Part shown: positions 62,246 to 64,000 of the stretch, one piece after another
Layout: each line of letters starts with the position of its first letter
Position numbering within the stretch: the first letter of the stretch is position 1
Assembly (NCBI RefSeq): GCF_029212645.1
Contig: NZ_JARGND010000011.1
Coordinates: 1-64,000, forward strand
Length of the DNA: 64,000 bases
Source of the DNA: Vannielia sp.
GTDB taxonomy: Bacteria > Pseudomonadota > Alphaproteobacteria > Rhodobacterales > Rhodobacteraceae
Reading direction: 5' to 3'
Notes under the pieces: model-generated
What the model saw: only the letters and a program-made list of their open reading frames with translations
What the model was told of the DNA's origin: nothing
Databases searched by the model: none
Program-made: the position numbers and the translations under genes

Positions 62246-63700
62246 TTACTCGGCCGCCTTCATCTCGAAGCCGCTTTCGATCATGTCGGATGGCTCGACG
62301 GGGTATTCGCCCGAGAAGCAGGCATCGCAATATTGCGGGCACTCGGCGTTGCGGCCTTTGCTCTCACCGACGGCGCGGTAGAGGCCATCGAGCGAGATGA
62401 ATTTGAGGCTGTCGACACCGAGATAGGAGGACATTTCATCCGCGCTCATGGTGGCGGCGAGCAGCTTGGAGCGTTCGGGCGTATCGACGCCGTAAAAGCA
62501 GGGCCAGGCGGTGGGGGGCGAGGCGATGCGGAAGTGGACTTCTTTGGCCCCCGCATCAAGGATCATTTCCTTGATCTTGCGCGAGGTGGTGCCACGGACC
62601 ACGGAATCATCCACCAGGATCACCCGCTTGCCCTTGATCAGCGCGCGATTGACGTTGAGCTTGAGGCGCACGCCCATGTTGCGGATCTGCTCGGTGGGCT
62701 CGATGAAGGTGCGGCCCATATACTGGTTGCGGATGATGCCCATGGCGTAGGGGATGCCGCTGGCAAGGCTGAAGCCGATGGCGGCGGGGGTGCCGCTATC
62801 GGGCACCGGGCAAACGAGATCGGCCTCGACCGGGGCTTCCTTGGCCAGTTCGCGGCCAATCGCCTCGCGGGTTTCATAAACCGAGCGCCCGCCAAGGATG
62901 CTGTCGGGGCGCGAAAAGTAGACGTGCTCGAAGATGCAGAAGCGGCTCTTCTTGGAGCGGAAGGGTTGGCGGCTTTCGACACCGTCCTTGGTGATGACGA
63001 CCATTTCGCCCGGCGCGATTTCACGCACAAATTCGGCGCCGATGATATCGAGCGCGCAGGTTTCAGAGCTGAGCGCCCAGCCGTCGCCGAGCTTGCCGAG
63101 CACCAGTGGGCGCACGCCCAGCGGGTCCCGCACGCCGATCAGTTTGGTGCGGGTCATGGCGACGATGGAAAACGCGCCCTCGACCCGGCGCAGCGCATCT
63201 TCCATGCGGGCAGGGATATCGCGCTGGAGCGAACGGGCCATCAGGTGGATGATGCATTCGCTGTCTGACGAGCTTTGAAAAATCGAGCCGCGCTCAACCA
63301 GCTCGCGGCGCAGGGCGGCGGCGTTGGTGATATTGCCGTTGTGGGCAATCGCCGCGCCGCCCATGGCGAACTCGCCAAAGAAGGGCTGCACATCGCGGAT
63401 TTGCGTGTTGCCCTTGGAGCCGGCGGTGGAGTAGCGGACATGGCCGATGGCGATCGGCCCCGGCAGGGTTTGCATCAACGGGGCTTTGGTGAAGTTGTCG
63501 CGCACATAGCCAAAGCGGCGGGCCGAGTTGAAGCCGTGCTCCATATCATGGCTGACAATGCCGCCAGCCTCTTGCCCGCGATGTTGCAGGGCGTGCAGGC
63601 CCAGGGCGACAAAGTTGGCGGCGTCTTCAAACCCGATCGCGCCGAAAACGCCGCACTCCTCGCGGAGTTTGTCATCGTCGAAAGGATTGGCGGGGGGCAT
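62246..63700 (-). CDS. purF: Amidophosphoribosyltransferase
   Basis: ECGVFGAIGFEDAANFVALGLHALQHRGQEAGGI and VILVDDSVVRGTTSRKI PRPP site. Confidence 0.97.
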   Translation of the reverse strand: MPPANPFDDDKLREECGVFGAIGFEDAANFVALGLHALQHRGQEAGGIVSHDMEHGFNSARRFGYVRDNFTKAPLMQTLPGPIAIGHVRYSTAGSKGNTQIRDVQPFFGEFAMGGAAIAHNGNITNAAALRRELVERGSIFQSSSDSECIIHLMARSLQRDIPARMEDALRRVEGAFSIVAMTRTKLIGVRDPLGVRPLVLGKLGDGWALSSETCALDIIGAEFVREIAPGEMVVITKDGVESRQPFRSKKSRFCIFEHVYFSRPDSILGGRSVYETREAIGRELAKEAPVEADLVCPVPDSGTPAAIGFSLASGIPYAMGIIRNQYMGRTFIEPTEQIRNMGVRLKLNVNRALIKGKRVILVDDSVVRGTTSRKIKEMILDAGAKEVHFRIASPPTAWPCFYGVDTPERSKLLAATMSADEMSSYLGVDSLKFISLDGLYRAVGESKGRNAECPQYCDACFSGEYPVEPSDMIESGFEMKAAE

Positions 63701-63872
63701 GGCCTTTTGGCCTTGCTGGGTGGCGGGCAAGGGGCAGCTCCGATTTCGCTGTGTGGCGTTGGCCTTCGTTTAGCGATTGACGCAGGGGCTGTCATCCCTT
63801 TGTCATGGAGATCGCCCCGGAAAGTGAACGGATTTTTCGCTTTGTCTGAAAATAAAGCGAAAAAGGCGCGGA

Positions 63873-64000
63873 TCAGTTGCTGGTTGCGTCAACCGGCTGG
63901 TCGGGCAGGGCGGTGGGATCGGCGGGGACGATGGCCTCGGTCGGGCCGCAGGAGCGCTCGGTGAGGTTGTCCATCCGGTCGGAGAACCACTGCATCACGC
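63873..64000 (-). CDS. C-terminal fragment of a protein, probably CvpA family (truncated by window edge)
   Basis: Minus-strand open frame ending ...VMQWFSDRMDNLTERSCGPTEAIVPADPTALPDQPVDATSN*, immediately upstream of purF where cvpA is commonly found. Confidence 0.45.
   Translation of the reverse strand, partial: VMQWFSDRMDNLTERSCGPTEAIVPADPTALPDQPVDATSN

Noticed and set aside
62333-63268. 311-aa plus-strand ORF opposite purF
   Set aside because: Shadow ORF of purF.

Overview
This 64 kb window is from a high-GC alphaproteobacterial chromosome and looks like Rhodobacteraceae/Roseobacter group, judged from gene content and order. Most of it is core genome. From left to right it holds: a divergently arranged chemotaxis cluster (MCP-cheB-cheD on +; STAS-cheY-cheA-cheW-cheR-cheY-small DxxxQ protein on -); an alpha-glucoside uptake/utilisation locus (glk, GH1, LacI regulator, ABC transporter, GH13); guaB, an RsmB-like methyltransferase and cckA; a sulfotransferase; recA, alaS, typA; tandem homodimeric and monomeric isocitrate dehydrogenases; a DUF2235 protein; an iscR-suf operon with unusual inserted genes; a tRNA-Arg(CCG) followed by a sulfotransferase/NCE-motif fusion protein; an L,D-transpeptidase-lpxD-ACP-KAS envelope operon; ialB, a HerA-like ATPase, a dienelactone hydrolase, purF and a probable cvpA fragment. 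I saw no CRISPR array, prophage or IS element. The observations I consider most worth following are: a CtrA-type TTAA-N7-TTAAC box directly upstream of cckA; a 13-nt element shared by both divergent che units; a CheZ-like DxxxQ motif in an unannotated che-cluster protein; a cysteine-less IscR with a perfect palindrome upstream; an FkbM methyltransferase and membrane genes inside the suf operon; the lpxD-ACP-KAS module; and a structured intergenic region with orphan minus-strand terminators and a sigma70-like promoter at 58.36-58.62 kb that may encode small RNA(s). All functional assignments come from reading the translations by eye; no searches were run.
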